A DNA stretch of 64,000 nucleotides from the NCBI RefSeq assembly GCF_009455635.1, contig NZ_QPER01000001.1:372001-436000 (forward strand), in the 5' to 3' direction. The notes below the pieces were generated by a model that saw only the letters and a list, made by a program, of their open reading frames with translations, was not told where the DNA came from and searched no databases. This document shows positions 16,835 to 27,786 of the stretch, piece after piece. This DNA is from Paraburkholderia agricolaris (GTDB lineage Bacteria > Pseudomonadota > Gammaproteobacteria > Burkholderiales > Burkholderiaceae). Position 1 is the stretch's first letter. Each line of letters begins with the position of its first letter. The translations under genes were made by a program, and so were the position numbers.

Positions 16835-17437
16835 TCAGGGATTGCGATGCAATTGCATCATCGCCCGCTCGAGTTCGCCTTTGATGATTTGCGGCATCAC
16901 GGCCAATGCCCGTTCGACCGACGCATCGATTACGTCCTGTTCTTCCCGCCGCGGCGGTTTCAGCACGTAATTGGCGACGTCCGGCTTGGCACCGGCTCGC
17001 GCGCTTTCGGGAATCAGGTCGCGCGGATGGCCGATGCCGATCCGCAGCCGCCAGTACTGTTGCGAGGACAAATGCGCGGTGATGTCTTTCAGCCCGTTAT
17101 GGCCGCCGCTGCCGCCGCCGAGCTTCAGCTTGACGCTGCCAGGCGGCATATCGAGTTCGTCGTGCGCGACCAGAATTTCGTCCGGAAGAATTTTGAAGAA
17201 CTGTGCAAGCGCCACAACGGACTGCCCCGAGCGATTCATATACGTCTGCGGTTCAAGCAGATGCACTTCTTCGCCGTGAAGCCGGGCCTTCGCGTAGAAA
17301 CCGTGGAAGCGCCGCTCGTCGCGCAGCGTCGTGCCTGCTTCGCGCGCCAGTTGATCGACCAGCCAGAAGCCGGCGTTGTGGCGCGTCGCGGTGTACTCAG
17401 CGCCCGGATTGCCGAGCCCGACGATCAGCTTGATCAT
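16835..17437 (-). CDS. pth: Peptidyl-tRNA hydrolase
   Basis: Pth recycles peptidyl-tRNAs released from stalled ribosomes. The protein (200 aa from the ATG at 17437) starts MIKLIVGLGNPGAEYTATRH, with the catalytic histidine in TRHNAGF, and shows the conserved EPQTYMNRSGQSV and HDELDMPPGSVKLKLGGGS, plus GHNGLKDI. Length is usual. It follows rplY but a strong terminator lies between them, so it probably depends on read-through or its own promoter. Confidence 0.97.
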   Translation of the reverse strand: MIKLIVGLGNPGAEYTATRHNAGFWLVDQLAREAGTTLRDERRFHGFYAKARLHGEEVHLLEPQTYMNRSGQSVVALAQFFKILPDEILVAHDELDMPPGSVKLKLGGGSGGHNGLKDITAHLSSQQYWRLRIGIGHPRDLIPESARAGAKPDVANYVLKPPRREEQDVIDASVERALAVMPQIIKGELERAMMQLHRNP

Positions 17438-17493
17438 GATTGTGTAGGTCCATCTGGCCCAGACGTCGAATGCGGCCGAGCCGAAAAAAACCG

Positions 17494-17526
17494 AAAAAAA
17501 AACCCGCCGGGGCGAACCTCGGCGGG
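17494..17526 (-). terminator. Terminator after rplY
   Basis: CCCGCCG (17503-17509) pairs with CGGCGGG (17520-17526). On the minus strand the stem is followed by nine Ts (17494-17502). Confidence 0.92.
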
Positions 17527-17586
17527 TCACATCGACCGTTTCATTGAAACGGCTCGAGAGGATTGCTCGCTCAGTGCCAAAAGGCC

Positions 17587-18207
17587 TTAGGCAGCCGGCG
17601 TTTCGCCTTCGCTTGCAGCAGCGGCGTCGCCTTCAGCGATTGCGCCAGCCGGGATCGTTGCCGAAGCGACGACCGGGTTTTCTGCTTCAACGTGAGCAAC
17701 CAGCGCCACGCCTGCCGGCAGGACGATGTCCTTGGCGTGCAGCGAGTGACCCGCTTCGATCGTCGCCAGGTCAACTTCGAGGAATTCCGGCAGTGCCGAC
17801 GGCAGGCACTCGATTTCGATTTCGTTGAGGACGTGCGAGATCACCGCGCTCGACAGCTTCACTGCCGGGTTGGTTTCCTGGTTCATGAAGTGCAGCGGCA
17901 CCTTGGTGTGCAGCTTCTTCTTCGCGTCGACACGTTGGAAGTCCACGTGCAGCACGAGCTGACGGAACGGGTGGTATTGCACGTCGCGCAGCAGAACCTG
18001 TTGCGACTTGCCTGCCACTTCCAATTCGAGGATCGACGAGTGGAAAACTTCTTTCTTCAGCGCGTGCCAAAGTGCGTTGTGGTCCAGTTCGACCAATTGC
18101 GTTTCAGCACCAGCGCCATATACGATGCCCGGGGTCTTACCCGAGATACGCAGGCGGCGGCTCGCACCCGTACCTTGCAAAGAACGCTCGAAAGCGACTA
18201 CTTTCAT
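17587..18207 (-). CDS. rplY: 50S ribosomal protein L25 (Ctc form)
   Basis: L25 binds 5S rRNA in the large subunit. This is the longer Ctc type (206 aa), with an N-terminal L25 domain ([29 protein letters not shown]) and a C-terminal TL5-type beta domain ([30 protein letters not shown]). The tail is Ala/Glu-rich. The start at 18207 is the first methionine that fits the family. It sits between prs and pth in the standard order, with terminators on both sides. Confidence 0.96.
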   Translation of the reverse strand: MKVVAFERSLQGTGASRRLRISGKTPGIVYGAGAETQLVELDHNALWHALKKEVFHSSILELEVAGKSQQVLLRDVQYHPFRQLVLHVDFQRVDAKKKLHTKVPLHFMNQETNPAVKLSSAVISHVLNEIEIECLPSALPEFLEVDLATIEAGHSLHAKDIVLPAGVALVAHVEAENPVVASATIPAGAIAEGDAAAASEGETPAA

Positions 18208-18241
18208 GTTGAATCTCCAATGCACTGCCCGCGACCAGGCA

Positions 18242-18280
18242 GTAAAAACGGGGCCTCCAAGCCGTTATGGCTGAGGCCCC
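18242..18280 (-). terminator. Terminator between prs and rplY
   Basis: GGGGCCTC (18250-18257) pairs with GAGGCCCC (18273-18280), with an inner GCC/GGC stem. On the minus strand GTTTTTA follows. It may attenuate read-through from prs into rplY. Confidence 0.8.
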
Positions 18281-18371
18281 AGAGCGATGGCACGAACCTT
18301 CGTTCGTTCATGCCAATTGTGCAAAAGCGCAGCGTGCGGTACTGCAATGCGCGCTGCGCCTTCGCAAATAC

Positions 18372-19328
18372 TTAACTTTCAGCGAACAGCGACATCACCG
18401 AATCGCCGCGGCGAATCCGCGAGAACGTTTCGGCGAGCAAGCCGGCGCTGCTCAACGAACGGATCTTTGCGCACGAGCGGGCTTCTTCGCCGAGCGGGAT
18501 CGTATCGGTGACAACGAGTTCGTCGAGTGCGGAAGCTGCAATACGCTCGCCTGCACCGCCCGACAGAACCGGGTGGGTGGCGTAAGCGAACACCTGCTTC
18601 GCACCGCGTTCCTTCAAAACCTGAGCTGCCTTGCAGAGCGTGCCAGCGGTATCGACCATGTCGTCCATGATCACGCAGGTGCGGCCTTCGACTTCACCGA
18701 TGATGTTCATCACTTCGGCAACGTTCGCCTTCGGGCGGCGTTTGTCGATGATCGCGAGATCGCAATTCAGTTGCTTGGCCAATGCACGGGCACGCACCAC
18801 GCCGCCGACGTCCGGCGAAACGACCAGCAGGTTCTCGTAGTTCTGCTTGCGCAGATCGCCGAGCAGCACGGGCGTAGCGTAGATATTGTCGACCGGGATG
18901 TCGAAGAAGCCTTGAATCTGGTCGGCGTGCAGATCCATCGTAATGATCCGCTCGACACCGGCGATTTCCAGCATGTTCGCCACGATCTTCGCCGAGATGG
19001 CGACGCGCGCCGAACGCGGGCGTCGATCTTGACGGGCATAACCGAAGTAGGGGATGGCGGCGGTGATCCGGCCGGCGGATGCGCGCTTGAGCGCATCGAC
19101 CATGATCATCAGTTCCATCAGATTGTCATTCGCCGGCGCGCACGTGGATTGCAGGACGAAGACATCCTTGCCACGCACGTTTTCCTGAATCTCGACCTGG
19201 ATTTCACCGTCCGAGAAACGGCTAACCATTGCTTTGCCGAGGGGAATACCGAGGATTTTGACGACTTCCTGTGCAAGCGCGGGATTTGCGTTGCCAGTAA
19301 AAACCATCAGGCCGTCATGGCTGCTCAT
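18372..19328 (-). CDS. prs: Ribose-phosphate pyrophosphokinase
   Basis: Prs makes PRPP from ribose 5-phosphate and ATP for nucleotide, histidine and tryptophan synthesis. The 318-residue protein shows [20 protein letters not shown], the ATP-site region [14 protein letters not shown], the metal/regulatory [14 protein letters not shown], and the PRPP-binding loop [13 protein letters not shown]. It follows tRNA-Gln by 45 bp and is part of the ispE-tRNA-prs-rplY order found in beta- and gamma-proteobacteria. Confidence 0.98.
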   Translation of the reverse strand: MSSHDGLMVFTGNANPALAQEVVKILGIPLGKAMVSRFSDGEIQVEIQENVRGKDVFVLQSTCAPANDNLMELMIMVDALKRASAGRITAAIPYFGYARQDRRPRSARVAISAKIVANMLEIAGVERIITMDLHADQIQGFFDIPVDNIYATPVLLGDLRKQNYENLLVVSPDVGGVVRARALAKQLNCDLAIIDKRRPKANVAEVMNIIGEVEGRTCVIMDDMVDTAGTLCKAAQVLKERGAKQVFAYATHPVLSGGAGERIAASALDELVVTDTIPLGEEARSCAKIRSLSSAGLLAETFSRIRRGDSVMSLFAES

Positions 19329-19373
19329 CGTGCACCTACTTCAGGCTGGGGGCGAGGGAAATGCGAGAATTTT

Positions 19374-19450
19374 TGGCAGGGGAGGAAGGAGTCGAACCTT
19401 CGAATGCCGGAATCAAAATCCGGTGCCTTAACCAACTTGGCGACTCCCCT
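19374..19450 (-). tRNA. tRNA-Gln (anticodon TTG)
   Basis: A 77-nt cloverleaf reads on the minus strand. The acceptor arm AGGGGAG / CTCCCCT, the D stem GCC/GGC, the anticodon arm CCGGA-TTTTGAT-TCCGG with anticodon TTG, and the T arm GAAGG-TTCGACT-CCTTC are all seen. The discriminator is G and the CCA end is encoded. It sits between ispE and prs and is probably processed from their transcript. Confidence 0.96.
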
Positions 19451-19500
19451 ACACTAACTTTGAGCTTCACCGAACGAGGGAACGTTCGACGACGCAAAAC

Positions 19501-20382
19501 TTATGACGCGAAAGCAAAGAGTGGATGCTGATCGAGACCTGCAGTCACTGCGCTGTTCCATTCGCTGGGCACTTTGGCTTGCGCCGCTTCTGCTTCAGCT
19601 TTACTACGGAACGCTGCAAATACACTTGCACCTGACCCAGACATCCGCGCTGGTGCGATGTTTTCAAACCACCGCAGCACTTGCGCTACTTCCGCGTATT
19701 TTCCCACGACAACCTGCTGCATGTCATTGCGGCCAAAACTTTCTGGCCAATCAGTGTTGCAGCTAAGTTCTGCAGGAAAGTCCGTAATTATGAGGGGTTT
19801 CGAATCTCTTGTCAACGCTTTTTCGGAAAAAATCGCTGCAGTCGGAACATGAACCCTCGGCGTTACGACCAGGAAATGACGCGGCGGCAATTGTACAACG
19901 TCTAAAGCCTCTCCGACACCCTGTGCGAACGCATTTTTCCCAAAAACAAAGAATGGCACGTCCGCGCCGAGTTTCAACGCCAGCGCCTGCAACTCCAGTC
20001 GCGGCAAATCGAGTTTCCAGAGACGGTTCAGCGCGAGCAGCGTGGTTGCCGCGTCGGAGCTGCCACCGCCAAGGCCCGCACCCATCGGCAGGCGCTTCTC
20101 GATTTCGATATCGACACCCTCGGGCGAGCCGGTATGCGCTTTCAGGAGCGTTGCCGCGCGCACAGTAAGGTCGTGTTCGGGCGGAACGTCGGCGATTTCG
20201 GTGCTGCGCGTGATAAGGCCGTCGTCGCGCCGCCTGAAGTGCAGCGTGTCGCCCCAGTCGAGTAACTGGAAGACGGTTTGCAGTGTGTGATAGCCATCCG
20301 GGCGGCGCCCGGTGATGTGCAGGAAGAGGTTGAGTTTCGCTGGCGCGAGGCAATCGCGCAGCGAATCGGTCGTTTCAATCAT
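19501..20382 (-). CDS. ispE: 4-diphosphocytidyl-2-C-methyl-D-erythritol kinase
   Basis: IspE phosphorylates the CDP-methylerythritol intermediate of the non-mevalonate isoprenoid pathway. The 293-residue GHMP kinase starts with [22 protein letters not shown] (substrate region), has the ATP loop [17 protein letters not shown], and a C-terminal [11 protein letters not shown] motif. Its length is normal. It is preceded by lolB (65 bp) and followed by tRNA-Gln on the same strand. Confidence 0.96.
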   Translation of the reverse strand: MIETTDSLRDCLAPAKLNLFLHITGRRPDGYHTLQTVFQLLDWGDTLHFRRRDDGLITRSTEIADVPPEHDLTVRAATLLKAHTGSPEGVDIEIEKRLPMGAGLGGGSSDAATTLLALNRLWKLDLPRLELQALALKLGADVPFFVFGKNAFAQGVGEALDVVQLPPRHFLVVTPRVHVPTAAIFSEKALTRDSKPLIITDFPAELSCNTDWPESFGRNDMQQVVVGKYAEVAQVLRWFENIAPARMSGSGASVFAAFRSKAEAEAAQAKVPSEWNSAVTAGLDQHPLFAFAS

Positions 20383-20447
20383 GAGTTAGGGCTACATGCG
20401 CCATCGCGACGCGGAAGAAGCGGTAAAGGTTGCGCGAACAGGCGCGA

Positions 20448-21080
20448 CTACTGATCCAGCACGAGCTTGATGTCGAGCGGCGGTTCCGAGCGGCTCAGGT
20501 TCAGACGCTTCACGCCGGTGGCCGGTGCATCGGCATAGGCCAGGTAATCGATCGTCCAGCCGTCCTGCATGATCTGCTTCAGGCGCGAGGGCTGCTCCGG
20601 ATCCTTCTCGGTCCTGGCGCGCGAAGTGGGGGCCGGCGAAGGCTGCAGCCAGTAGCGCAGTCCTTCGACCGGCAGCGCGAAGCCGAGTGCGTTCTGCATG
20701 AGTGTCGAGACGTTGTCGGCGGTGAGCGGTTGACGGTTCGGCAGTTCGAGCGTGGCGGACGCCGGCGACGAGGTCACGATCGCCAATGTCTGGCCGAGCG
20801 GGTTGCGCAATTGCAAGGTGACCGTATCACCCGTTTCCTGCCAGGTGAAATTGCCGTAAGCATTGCGCTGCTGGCCGTTCTGATCGTTGTACTGGATCGC
20901 GAAACGGCCCTGATACGCGCGGCTTGTCTGCGCAGTGACGGCCGTCGCCGCATTCGACGTGGACGGCCCTTGCGGCTTCACCGATGCACAACCGGCCAAC
21001 GCGACAACCGCTGCCGCTACGAATCCGAGCGCCGCGCCACGCGGCGCCCGGAGGAAGGAGATCAAGCGGGAAAGACGCAT
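20448..21080 (-). CDS. lolB: Outer-membrane lipoprotein LolB
   Basis: LolB receives lipoproteins from LolA and inserts them in the outer membrane. The 210-residue precursor has a lipoprotein signal with the lipobox LAGC and cleavage before Cys31. The mature domain shows YQGRFAIQYNDQ, GNFTWQETGDTVTLQLRNPLGQT and the C-terminal WTIDYLAY strand. The ATG overlaps the stop of the upstream TPR gene (TGATG), so translation is probably coupled. It is first in the ispE-tRNA-prs order. Confidence 0.93.
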   Translation of the reverse strand: MRLSRLISFLRAPRGAALGFVAAAVVALAGCASVKPQGPSTSNAATAVTAQTSRAYQGRFAIQYNDQNGQQRNAYGNFTWQETGDTVTLQLRNPLGQTLAIVTSSPASATLELPNRQPLTADNVSTLMQNALGFALPVEGLRYWLQPSPAPTSRARTEKDPEQPSRLKQIMQDGWTIDYLAYADAPATGVKRLNLSRSEPPLDIKLVLDQ

Positions 21081-22921
21081 CAAAGATCGTTTACCTGAAG
21101 GCGTTGCAGCGTTTTGACTAGCGTGTCGTTGTCCGGTTCGAGCTTGCGCGCGTCACGGAAGGCGGCGCGAGCCTGATCCTGCGCGCCGGTTTTCCACAGC
21201 ACTTCGCCGAGGTGCGCGCCGATTTCGGCGTTCGGCTGGAGGTCGTACGCTTTGCGCAGCAGCTTGATTGCATCTGTCGTATCGCCCATCCGGTACTTGA
21301 CCCAACCGACGCTGTCCATGATGAAGGCGTCGTTCGGCGCCAGTGACGAGGCTTTCTCGATCAGCTTGTCGGCTTCCGGCAGGCGCTGATTGCGATCGGC
21401 CAGCGAATAACCCAGCGCGTTATACGCCTGCGGATTATCCGGCTGCGTCTGGATCAGCTTGCGCAGTTGTGCTTCCATGACATCGTAATGACCGGTCTTT
21501 TCGGCGGCCATGGCGTAGTCGTAGGTCAGATCGGGATCGTCGGGGAAGGCCGCCGTTGCTTGTTGCAGGCGTGTTTCCGCCTCCGGGTAGCGCTTCGCGT
21601 CGAACAGAATCGCCGCGTCGGTGCGGGCAATCAGCGCCTGGTCGCGCGGGTCGGGCGATTGCAGGCTGGCCAGCAGCTTGCGCGCGTCGTCAGTCTTGCC
21701 CTGCTTGGCGAGCAGTTGCGCCCGTGTGATCTGCGCCGGCATGAATTGCTGGCTCGACGGTGAAACCTTGTTCAACCAGTCGGTCGCCGCCGCTTCGTTC
21801 TTCTGTTCGAGCGACAGTTGCGCAAGATAGATATACGCCTGGCCCGGATCGGCACCCGGCGTTTTCTCGGCTTGCTGCGCGTACTGGGTCAGGTAGGTTT
21901 GCGCGTCGTTGAAATTCTTCTGCTGGATCTTGATCAGCGCGAGCGCCATCAGCGGCGTGAGATCGGCCGCGTTGTTCTTGTGCATGACCTCGAACTGCTT
22001 TTGCGCGTCGTCCAGACGGTCGCTCGCGAGATACATCTGGGCGAGCGCGAGACGGGCGTCATGCGATTTCGGATTCTGCTGCACATACTTTTCGAGCGAT
22101 GCGATGCCTTCCTTGCGCTCCTCCGGACCCATCTGCGACAGCATCAATGCGGCCGGCAAATAGTCGGGCTTGAGCGTGAGCGCCTGTTCGAGCGACTTGC
22201 GCGCGCCCGGCGCGTCGTCGGAAACGAGTTGCTGGCGGGCGATAGCCAGTTGCGCTTCCGGCCGGTTCAGGTCGTCTTTCAGCAGATCTTGCAGCACATG
22301 CAAACCGCCGATCCGGTTGGGACCGCGCGAGAGCAGCAGTTGCAGCGCCAGAATCGCGCTGCCGCGATTGTCGGCCGGCACTTTCGCGAGTTCTCGCGCG
22401 AGGATCGGCGAGGCGTCGTCAGGCTTGCCTGACAATACGAGCAGGGACGCGTCGAGTTGCGCGGCGCGTTCCGAATTCGGCGCATACTGCTGCCACAATT
22501 GCGCGGCGGCCAAAGCGTCCGACGGACTTTGCGCGGCCAGCGCGATTTCCGTGGCGCGTTGCGCCATGCGCGGGTCGTGCGTATCGCGTGCGAGCGCGAG
22601 GTAGGTTTGATAGGCAGGCGCCGGCTGGTCGCGTTGCAAGGCGACTTCGGCGGCGAGCACCTGGAATACGATCTGGCTGGACAGCGGCACATTCGGCAGC
22701 GACTTCTGGTCGTCCGCCGTTGCCGGGCCTAGTGGGTCCGGCAGCGTGACGGAAGTGTCATCCGAGTCGGGCGATGGATCCTGCGCGTGCGCGGGCACGG
22801 CAGCCAGTGCCCAGACGGCGAGCGCGGCGGCACCGAGCATACGGCGAGCGGACACGGCGTGCGGCACGCGGAATGCGCTAGCCGGGCGCTTCGAAAACAG
22901 CTTCACGAAGGACAAGTTCAT
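21080..22921 (-). CDS. TPR-repeat periplasmic protein
   Basis: This 613-residue protein has a signal peptide (about 1-45, ending in AVPAHAQ) and then mostly tetratricopeptide repeats. Clear repeats include [20 protein letters not shown], a stretch ending [17 protein letters not shown], and [20 protein letters not shown]. The start is the ATG at 22921; the frame stays open upstream but without a signal. It overlaps lolB by one base and is conserved upstream of lolB in beta-proteobacteria, so a role in envelope or lipoprotein assembly is plausible. No enzyme motif is seen. The precise function is unknown. Confidence 0.85.
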   Translation of the reverse strand: MNLSFVKLFSKRPASAFRVPHAVSARRMLGAAALAVWALAAVPAHAQDPSPDSDDTSVTLPDPLGPATADDQKSLPNVPLSSQIVFQVLAAEVALQRDQPAPAYQTYLALARDTHDPRMAQRATEIALAAQSPSDALAAAQLWQQYAPNSERAAQLDASLLVLSGKPDDASPILARELAKVPADNRGSAILALQLLLSRGPNRIGGLHVLQDLLKDDLNRPEAQLAIARQQLVSDDAPGARKSLEQALTLKPDYLPAALMLSQMGPEERKEGIASLEKYVQQNPKSHDARLALAQMYLASDRLDDAQKQFEVMHKNNAADLTPLMALALIKIQQKNFNDAQTYLTQYAQQAEKTPGADPGQAYIYLAQLSLEQKNEAAATDWLNKVSPSSQQFMPAQITRAQLLAKQGKTDDARKLLASLQSPDPRDQALIARTDAAILFDAKRYPEAETRLQQATAAFPDDPDLTYDYAMAAEKTGHYDVMEAQLRKLIQTQPDNPQAYNALGYSLADRNQRLPEADKLIEKASSLAPNDAFIMDSVGWVKYRMGDTTDAIKLLRKAYDLQPNAEIGAHLGEVLWKTGAQDQARAAFRDARKLEPDNDTLVKTLQRLQVNDL

Positions 22922-23008
22922 GGAAATCCGTTCAATGTTTCGGACGATTGTAACGCGCTCGCTACAATAAGCGCACAACCACTCACGCAAGTTGCACACC
23001 AGTTAGAC

Positions 23009-23839
23009 ATGCCAGAGTTACCAGAAGTTGAGGTTACCCGAAGGGGAATTGAACCGTATGTGTCCGGGCGCAAGGTTGAACGCGTCGATGTGCGCACGCC
23101 CGCGCTGCGTTGGCCGATTCCGGCTGACCTTGCGAAAACCTTGCGCGGCAGCGTGGTGCGCAAGGTCGAGCGGCGCGGCAAGTATCTGCTGTTCGAAATC
23201 GATGCCGGCTGGTTCATTGTGCATCTCGGCATGACCGGCACGCTGCGGGTGTTGCGCCATGTGCCGCATCCGCCGGCGGCGGCGAAGCACGACCACATCG
23301 ACTGGATTTTCGACGAATTCATTTTGCGCTATCGCGATCCACGCCGCTTCGGCGCGGTGCTGTGGCATCCGCGTGAAACCGGCGACGTGCTCGGGCATCC
23401 ATTGCTCGCGGGGCTCGGTGTCGAGCCGTTTTCGCCGGGTTTTTCCGGCGCGCTGATGCACCGGCTTACGCGCGGGCGCAAGGTGTCGGTGAAGCAGGCG
23501 TTGCTGGCGGGGGAGATCGTGGTCGGGGTGGGTAATATCTACGCATCCGAAAGCCTTTTTCGCGCCGGTATCCGGCCCGCCACCGCGGCGGGTCGGGTCT
23601 CGCTCGTGCGCTACGATTTGCTGGCGGACGCGGTCCGCGTCACGCTCGCCGCCGCGATCGAGAAGGGTGGCAGCACGCTGCGCGATTTCGTCGGCAGCGA
23701 TGGCGAAAGCGGTTACTTCCAGCTCGACTATTTCGTCTATGATCGCGCGGGGCTGCCATGCCGTGTGTGTGGAACGCCGATCAAACAGATCGTGCAGGGG
23801 CAGCGCTCCACGTATTTTTGTCCCACCTGCCAGCGCTAA
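23009..23839 (+). CDS. mutM: Formamidopyrimidine-DNA glycosylase
   Basis: MutM (Fpg) excises 8-oxoguanine and ring-opened purines. The 276-residue protein begins [15 protein letters not shown], with catalytic Pro2 and Glu3, and keeps the lysine in [10 protein letters not shown]. The helix-two-turn-helix part shows [19 protein letters not shown] zinc finger CRVC...CPTC closes the protein. It is divergent from the TPR gene and 60 bp before mutY, so two parts of the oxidised-guanine repair system lie side by side. Confidence 0.97.
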   Translation: MPELPEVEVTRRGIEPYVSGRKVERVDVRTPALRWPIPADLAKTLRGSVVRKVERRGKYLLFEIDAGWFIVHLGMTGTLRVLRHVPHPPAAAKHDHIDWIFDEFILRYRDPRRFGAVLWHPRETGDVLGHPLLAGLGVEPFSPGFSGALMHRLTRGRKVSVKQALLAGEIVVGVGNIYASESLFRAGIRPATAAGRVSLVRYDLLADAVRVTLAAAIEKGGSTLRDFVGSDGESGYFQLDYFVYDRAGLPCRVCGTPIKQIVQGQRSTYFCPTCQR

Positions 23840-23899
23840 TTTTCAATGCCATCTCGCTTACGCCCGTCTGCTCCGTCCGTTGCTCCAGCTTTCCCGCTT

Positions 23900-24961
23900 A
23901 TGTCTGATTTTTCCGCGCGGCTGATTGCGTGGCAGCGCCAGCATGGCCGTCATGATCTGCCATGGCAGAACACGCGTGACCCATATCGCATCTGGCTGTC
24001 GGAAATCATGCTGCAGCAGACGCAGGTATCGACGGTGATTCCGTACTACGCAAAGTTTCTTGCGCGTTGTCCGGATGTCGCCTCGCTTGCCGCCGCGCCG
24101 GCGGACGATGTGATGGCGTTGTGGGCCGGCCTCGGTTATTACTCGCGCGCGCGCAATCTGCACCGCTGCGCGCAGGTGGTCGTCGAACAGCATGGCGGCG
24201 CGTTTCCCGCATCTGCCGATGAACTCGCGGAATTGCCTGGCATCGGCCGCTCCACGGCAGCGGCGATTGCCTCGTTCGCGTTCGGCGCGCGGGCCACGAT
24301 TCTCGACGGCAACGTGAAGCGCGTACTGGCACGCGTATTCGGCGTCGAAGGTTTTCCAGGCGAAAAGAAAGTCGAGAATGCGATGTGGACGCTGGCGGAA
24401 TCGCTGCTGCCGTCCAATGCATCGGAAGATGAGGTCAGTGCATACACGCAAGGTCTGATGGACCTCGGCGCAACCTTGTGCGTGCGCGGCAAGCCGGATT
24501 GTCTGCGCTGTCCGTTCGCCGTCGACTGCGTGGCCAACGTAACCGGACGTCAGCGTGTACTGCCTACAGCAAGGCCAAAGAAGGCTGTGCCGACGCGCCG
24601 CACATGGATGCTGGTGCTGCGCGACGGCAATGCCGTGATGCTGGAAAAGCGCCCGCCGTCGGGCATCTGGGGCGGTTTGTGGAGCCTGCCCGAAGCCGCC
24701 GACGAAGCCGCGCTCGCCGAACGTGCGCGCGCCTTCGGTGGCGACGGAGCGGCTTCGCCGCTCGCACCGCTCACGCATGTTTTCACGCATTTCAAGCTGG
24801 ATATCGAGCCGCGGCTGGTTGAACTGGATCGCGGCGCGGGTGCATTCTCGGCGCTAGGCGACGCGGATACCGCATGGGTCCCACTGAGCGATCTTGACTC
24901 TTTCGGCGTGCCTGCGCCGGTGCGCAAACTGCTGGACGGCTTGCAGGGCTCGTTGATCTAG
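23900..24961 (+). CDS. mutY: Adenine DNA glycosylase
   Basis: MutY removes adenine mispaired with 8-oxoguanine. From the ATG at 23900 (MSDFSARLIAWQRQHGRHDL) the protein has 353 aa; an in-frame ATG at 23846 would add 18 residues not seen in the family. The catalytic domain shows WLSEIMLQQTQVSTVIPYY and ELPGIGRSTAAAIASFAFG. The iron-sulphur loop is CVRGKPDCLRCPFAVDC. A C-terminal Nudix-like domain recognises 8-oxoG (MLEKRPPSGIWGGLWSLPE). It follows mutM closely. Confidence 0.96.
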   Translation: MSDFSARLIAWQRQHGRHDLPWQNTRDPYRIWLSEIMLQQTQVSTVIPYYAKFLARCPDVASLAAAPADDVMALWAGLGYYSRARNLHRCAQVVVEQHGGAFPASADELAELPGIGRSTAAAIASFAFGARATILDGNVKRVLARVFGVEGFPGEKKVENAMWTLAESLLPSNASEDEVSAYTQGLMDLGATLCVRGKPDCLRCPFAVDCVANVTGRQRVLPTARPKKAVPTRRTWMLVLRDGNAVMLEKRPPSGIWGGLWSLPEAADEAALAERARAFGGDGAASPLAPLTHVFTHFKLDIEPRLVELDRGAGAFSALGDADTAWVPLSDLDSFGVPAPVRKLLDGLQGSLI

Positions 24962-24987
24962 GCAATCACAGCAAAACGCACGTCACA

Positions 24988-25620
24988 TCAAAGCAGTTGA
25001 TGCTGCTGCATATAGTGATGAACCACGTCGATTCGCGCGCCTGCGTCTTGCAATTCCATTAGTTTCTGTCGTGCGCGAAGGGCGATCGGCAGCACTTCCG
25101 CGAGCCGGTTCGATACCCATGACGGATCTTCGAGCCTGAACGGCTCAGCGAACGGCAAGCTATCGGGATCCCGCTCGCGAATCGTAGCGATAATCCGTTC
25201 GAGCACTTCCGCGCACGCGCCAAATTTGGCCAGTTGCTCATTACCCTCGAGCGGGATGTCTTCTCCAAGCGGCTCGGCCATGCCTACGAGCAAGCCACTC
25301 GCCTCCACACGATGCGACAGCAGGCGAAATCGTCGCGTGCCTCGTGCTCGAATCAGCAGCATGCCGAACGCTTCGACATCGCACTCTTCGATTTCGGCGA
25401 GACAGCCAATTGCTTCGGGGACCGAAGGCTCTTCGGCGCGTGCCACTTCGGCGCCGCTCTTCAGCAGACACACGCCGAACGGCGTCTTGTCACGCAGACA
25501 GTCGCGCGCCATGTCGAGGTAGCGCGCTTCGAAGATTTTCAGTGGCAGCAGTCCATCGGGAAACAGCACCGTATGCAGCGGAAACAGCGGCACATCGGCA
25601 AGCACAGTAGAAGAAGACAT
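24988..25620 (-). CDS. LON peptidase substrate-binding-domain protein
   Basis: This 210-residue protein consists only of the N-terminal (LAN/PUA-like) domain found in Lon protease, without ATPase or peptidase parts. It begins VPLFPLHTVLFPDGLLPLKI, then FEARYLDMARDCL and the typical GVCLLKSG strand. The C-terminal helix bundle ends in HHYMQQHQLL. It is downstream of rapZ on the same strand and convergent with mutY. Its function is unknown. Confidence 0.85.
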   Translation of the reverse strand: MSSSTVLADVPLFPLHTVLFPDGLLPLKIFEARYLDMARDCLRDKTPFGVCLLKSGAEVARAEEPSVPEAIGCLAEIEECDVEAFGMLLIRARGTRRFRLLSHRVEASGLLVGMAEPLGEDIPLEGNEQLAKFGACAEVLERIIATIRERDPDSLPFAEPFRLEDPSWVSNRLAEVLPIALRARQKLMELQDAGARIDVVHHYMQQHQLL

Positions 25621-25659
25621 GGCGCAACGCTTCGAGTTGAGGCCGCGCGACGCGGCCGG

Positions 25660-26553
25660 TTAAGCCACTAACTTCGATGATTCGCCGATGGGAACCGGCG
25701 CATCGCGGTGCCGCACAATGACATTCGCCGACGTTGCGAGACGCGCGGCAAGCGTCTCCGCAATAAACACCGAGCGGTGCTGGCCGCCCGTGCAACCGAT
25801 CGCGACTGTCAGGTAACTACGATTGTCGTCGCGGAAATGCGGAAGCCATTTGACGAGGAATTTCTCGATGTCGTCGATCATTTCATGCACGACCGGCAGC
25901 GCGTCGAGAAAATCCATCACCGGTTTGTCGAGACCCGTGAGCGGACGCAACTCATGATCGTAGTACGGATTCGGCAGCGTGCGTACATCGAAAACAAAAT
26001 CGGCGTCGAGCGGCACGCCACGTTTGAAACCGAAGGACTCGAACATCAGCACGAGCCCCGCATCTTCCTGTTCGATGAAGCGCTTCACCCATGCACGCAG
26101 CACATTTGCGCGCAGATTGCTGGTGTCGATCTGATGGCCAAATTCGGCGAGTCCTGCCACGAGTTCGCGTTCGCGTTCAATTGCTTCGGCGAGCGACGTC
26201 AACAAGCCGACGTCCGCATCATGCGCGGTGGAGCCGGACAGCGGGTGGCGGCGGCGCGTTTCGGAGAAGCGTTGAATCAGCGACTGCGTGCTTGCGTTCA
26301 GGAAGAGCACCCGGACGTCGTGGGCGCGCGACAGATCGCGGATCATCGCGGGCATTTCGTCGAGCGAAGCGCTCGAGCGCGCGTCAATGGCGACCGCGAG
26401 GCGCTCCTGGCCATCGTCGGCGAGATAGTTGGCCAGTTGCGGCAAAAAACGCGGCGGCAGATTGTCGACGCAGTAATAACCTGCGTCTTCTAGCGCGTTC
26501 AGGGCAACTGACTTGCCGGAGCCGGAAATACCGGTGATCAGGATTATGCGCAT
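25660..26553 (-). CDS. rapZ: RNase adapter protein RapZ
   Basis: RapZ is an RNA-binding protein that in enterobacteria senses glucosamine 6-phosphate and guides RNase E to the sRNA GlmZ. The 297-residue protein has the P-loop [18 protein letters not shown], the Walker-B-like region, and a C-terminal domain with [20 protein letters not shown] and [11 protein letters not shown]. Whether the GlmZ target exists here is unknown. It lies beside hprK and ptsN, a conserved arrangement that ties it to the nitrogen PTS. Confidence 0.94.
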   Translation of the reverse strand: MRIILITGISGSGKSVALNALEDAGYYCVDNLPPRFLPQLANYLADDGQERLAVAIDARSSASLDEMPAMIRDLSRAHDVRVLFLNASTQSLIQRFSETRRRHPLSGSTAHDADVGLLTSLAEAIERERELVAGLAEFGHQIDTSNLRANVLRAWVKRFIEQEDAGLVLMFESFGFKRGVPLDADFVFDVRTLPNPYYDHELRPLTGLDKPVMDFLDALPVVHEMIDDIEKFLVKWLPHFRDDNRSYLTVAIGCTGGQHRSVFIAETLAARLATSANVIVRHRDAPVPIGESSKLVA

Positions 26554-26658
26554 GGGGTCGTGAAATCCGTACAGTTCATCATAGCATCTGGTCCCCGCGC
26601 GCGTGCCGCTGTAGCCGCCATTCGCGGCTCTGGCACGGCGCCGCGGAGTGTCGCGGAT

Positions 26659-27627
26659 TCAGATCAATTTGCCGGGAAACTGGCTGTCCGGGTCCTGCAT
26701 GGCCAGACGCTGGCGATCCATGAAGTCGCGCAGCGTATCGATGCCGCGTAGTTGCAGGATCGTGTTGCGCACGGCCGCTTCAACCAGCACGGCGAGGTTG
26801 CGGCCGGCCGCAACCTGAATCGTGACTTTGCTGATCGGCAAGCCGAGCACGTCGACGGTTTGGCTTTCCAGCGGCAGCCGCTGGAATTCGCCGTCGGGGC
26901 GGCGCACCAGTTGCACGATCAGTTTCAGCTTCATTTTGCGGCGTACCGCGGTTTCACCGAAGATCGTCTTGATGTCGAGCAGGCCGAGGCCGCGTACTTC
27001 GAGCAGATTCTGCAGCAGCGGCGGGCAGCGTCCTTCGACGAAATCCGGGCCGAGGCGCACGAAATCCACTGCGTCGTCGGCGACGAGGCCGTGGCCGCGG
27101 CTGATCAGTTCCAGCCCGAGTTCGCTTTTGCCGAGCCCGGAATCGCCGGTGAGCAGCACACCCATGCCGAGAATGTCGAGAAACACACCGTGCAGCGTGG
27201 CACGCGGCGCAAGAATGCGCGACATGTAGAGGCGCAAGCTGTCGATCACCGCGGCGGCGGACATGGGGGTGGTGAACAGCGGTGTGGACGAGCGCGTGCA
27301 GCGCAGCACCAGTTCAGGGGGCGCCGCGACGCCGCCTGCCACCACCAGAAATGGCGGCTCCAACGCGATCAGCTCGGCCATGTGGCGCGAGCGGTCTTCG
27401 TCGGTTTGGCGCTTGTAGTAGTCAATTTCAGCGTCGCCGAGTACCTGGATCCGGTTTGGGTGGATCAGATTCAAGTGGCCGACGAGGTCGGCGCTCGACG
27501 TGGCATTGGCGACCGATTCCGAAGAAAAGCCGCGCTCCCAGCCTTCATGCCCCGTCAGCCAGCTCAGCTTCAGCGTGGCGGCGTTGTCGTCGAAAATGCT
27601 CTGGGCGTTGATGCTGGACGTATCCAT
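26659..27627 (-). CDS. hprK: HPr kinase/phosphorylase
   Basis: HprK phosphorylates and dephosphorylates HPr on serine. The 322-residue protein has an N-terminal domain and a kinase domain with P-loop [20 protein letters not shown], the [17 protein letters not shown] segment and the signature [17 protein letters not shown]. It lies between ptsN and rapZ. In beta-proteobacteria it probably acts on the nitrogen-PTS HPr; a sugar PTS is also encoded at the left end of this window. Confidence 0.95.
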   Translation of the reverse strand: MDTSSINAQSIFDDNAATLKLSWLTGHEGWERGFSSESVANATSSADLVGHLNLIHPNRIQVLGDAEIDYYKRQTDEDRSRHMAELIALEPPFLVVAGGVAAPPELVLRCTRSSTPLFTTPMSAAAVIDSLRLYMSRILAPRATLHGVFLDILGMGVLLTGDSGLGKSELGLELISRGHGLVADDAVDFVRLGPDFVEGRCPPLLQNLLEVRGLGLLDIKTIFGETAVRRKMKLKLIVQLVRRPDGEFQRLPLESQTVDVLGLPISKVTIQVAAGRNLAVLVEAAVRNTILQLRGIDTLRDFMDRQRLAMQDPDSQFPGKLI

Positions 27628-27786
27628 GAGTCAGTGACTCCAGTGTGGGCCGCTTGCCGGGCAAAGGGTGGCGCTAGCGCGGACCGTTTTCCTTGCCCAA
27701 CTCTACCCGCACGCCGGCGGGTAACCCGCTGCATGAGCAGGTGGATAAGCAGGCGGGTAAACGGCGCGCGGACAATCGCCGATGCA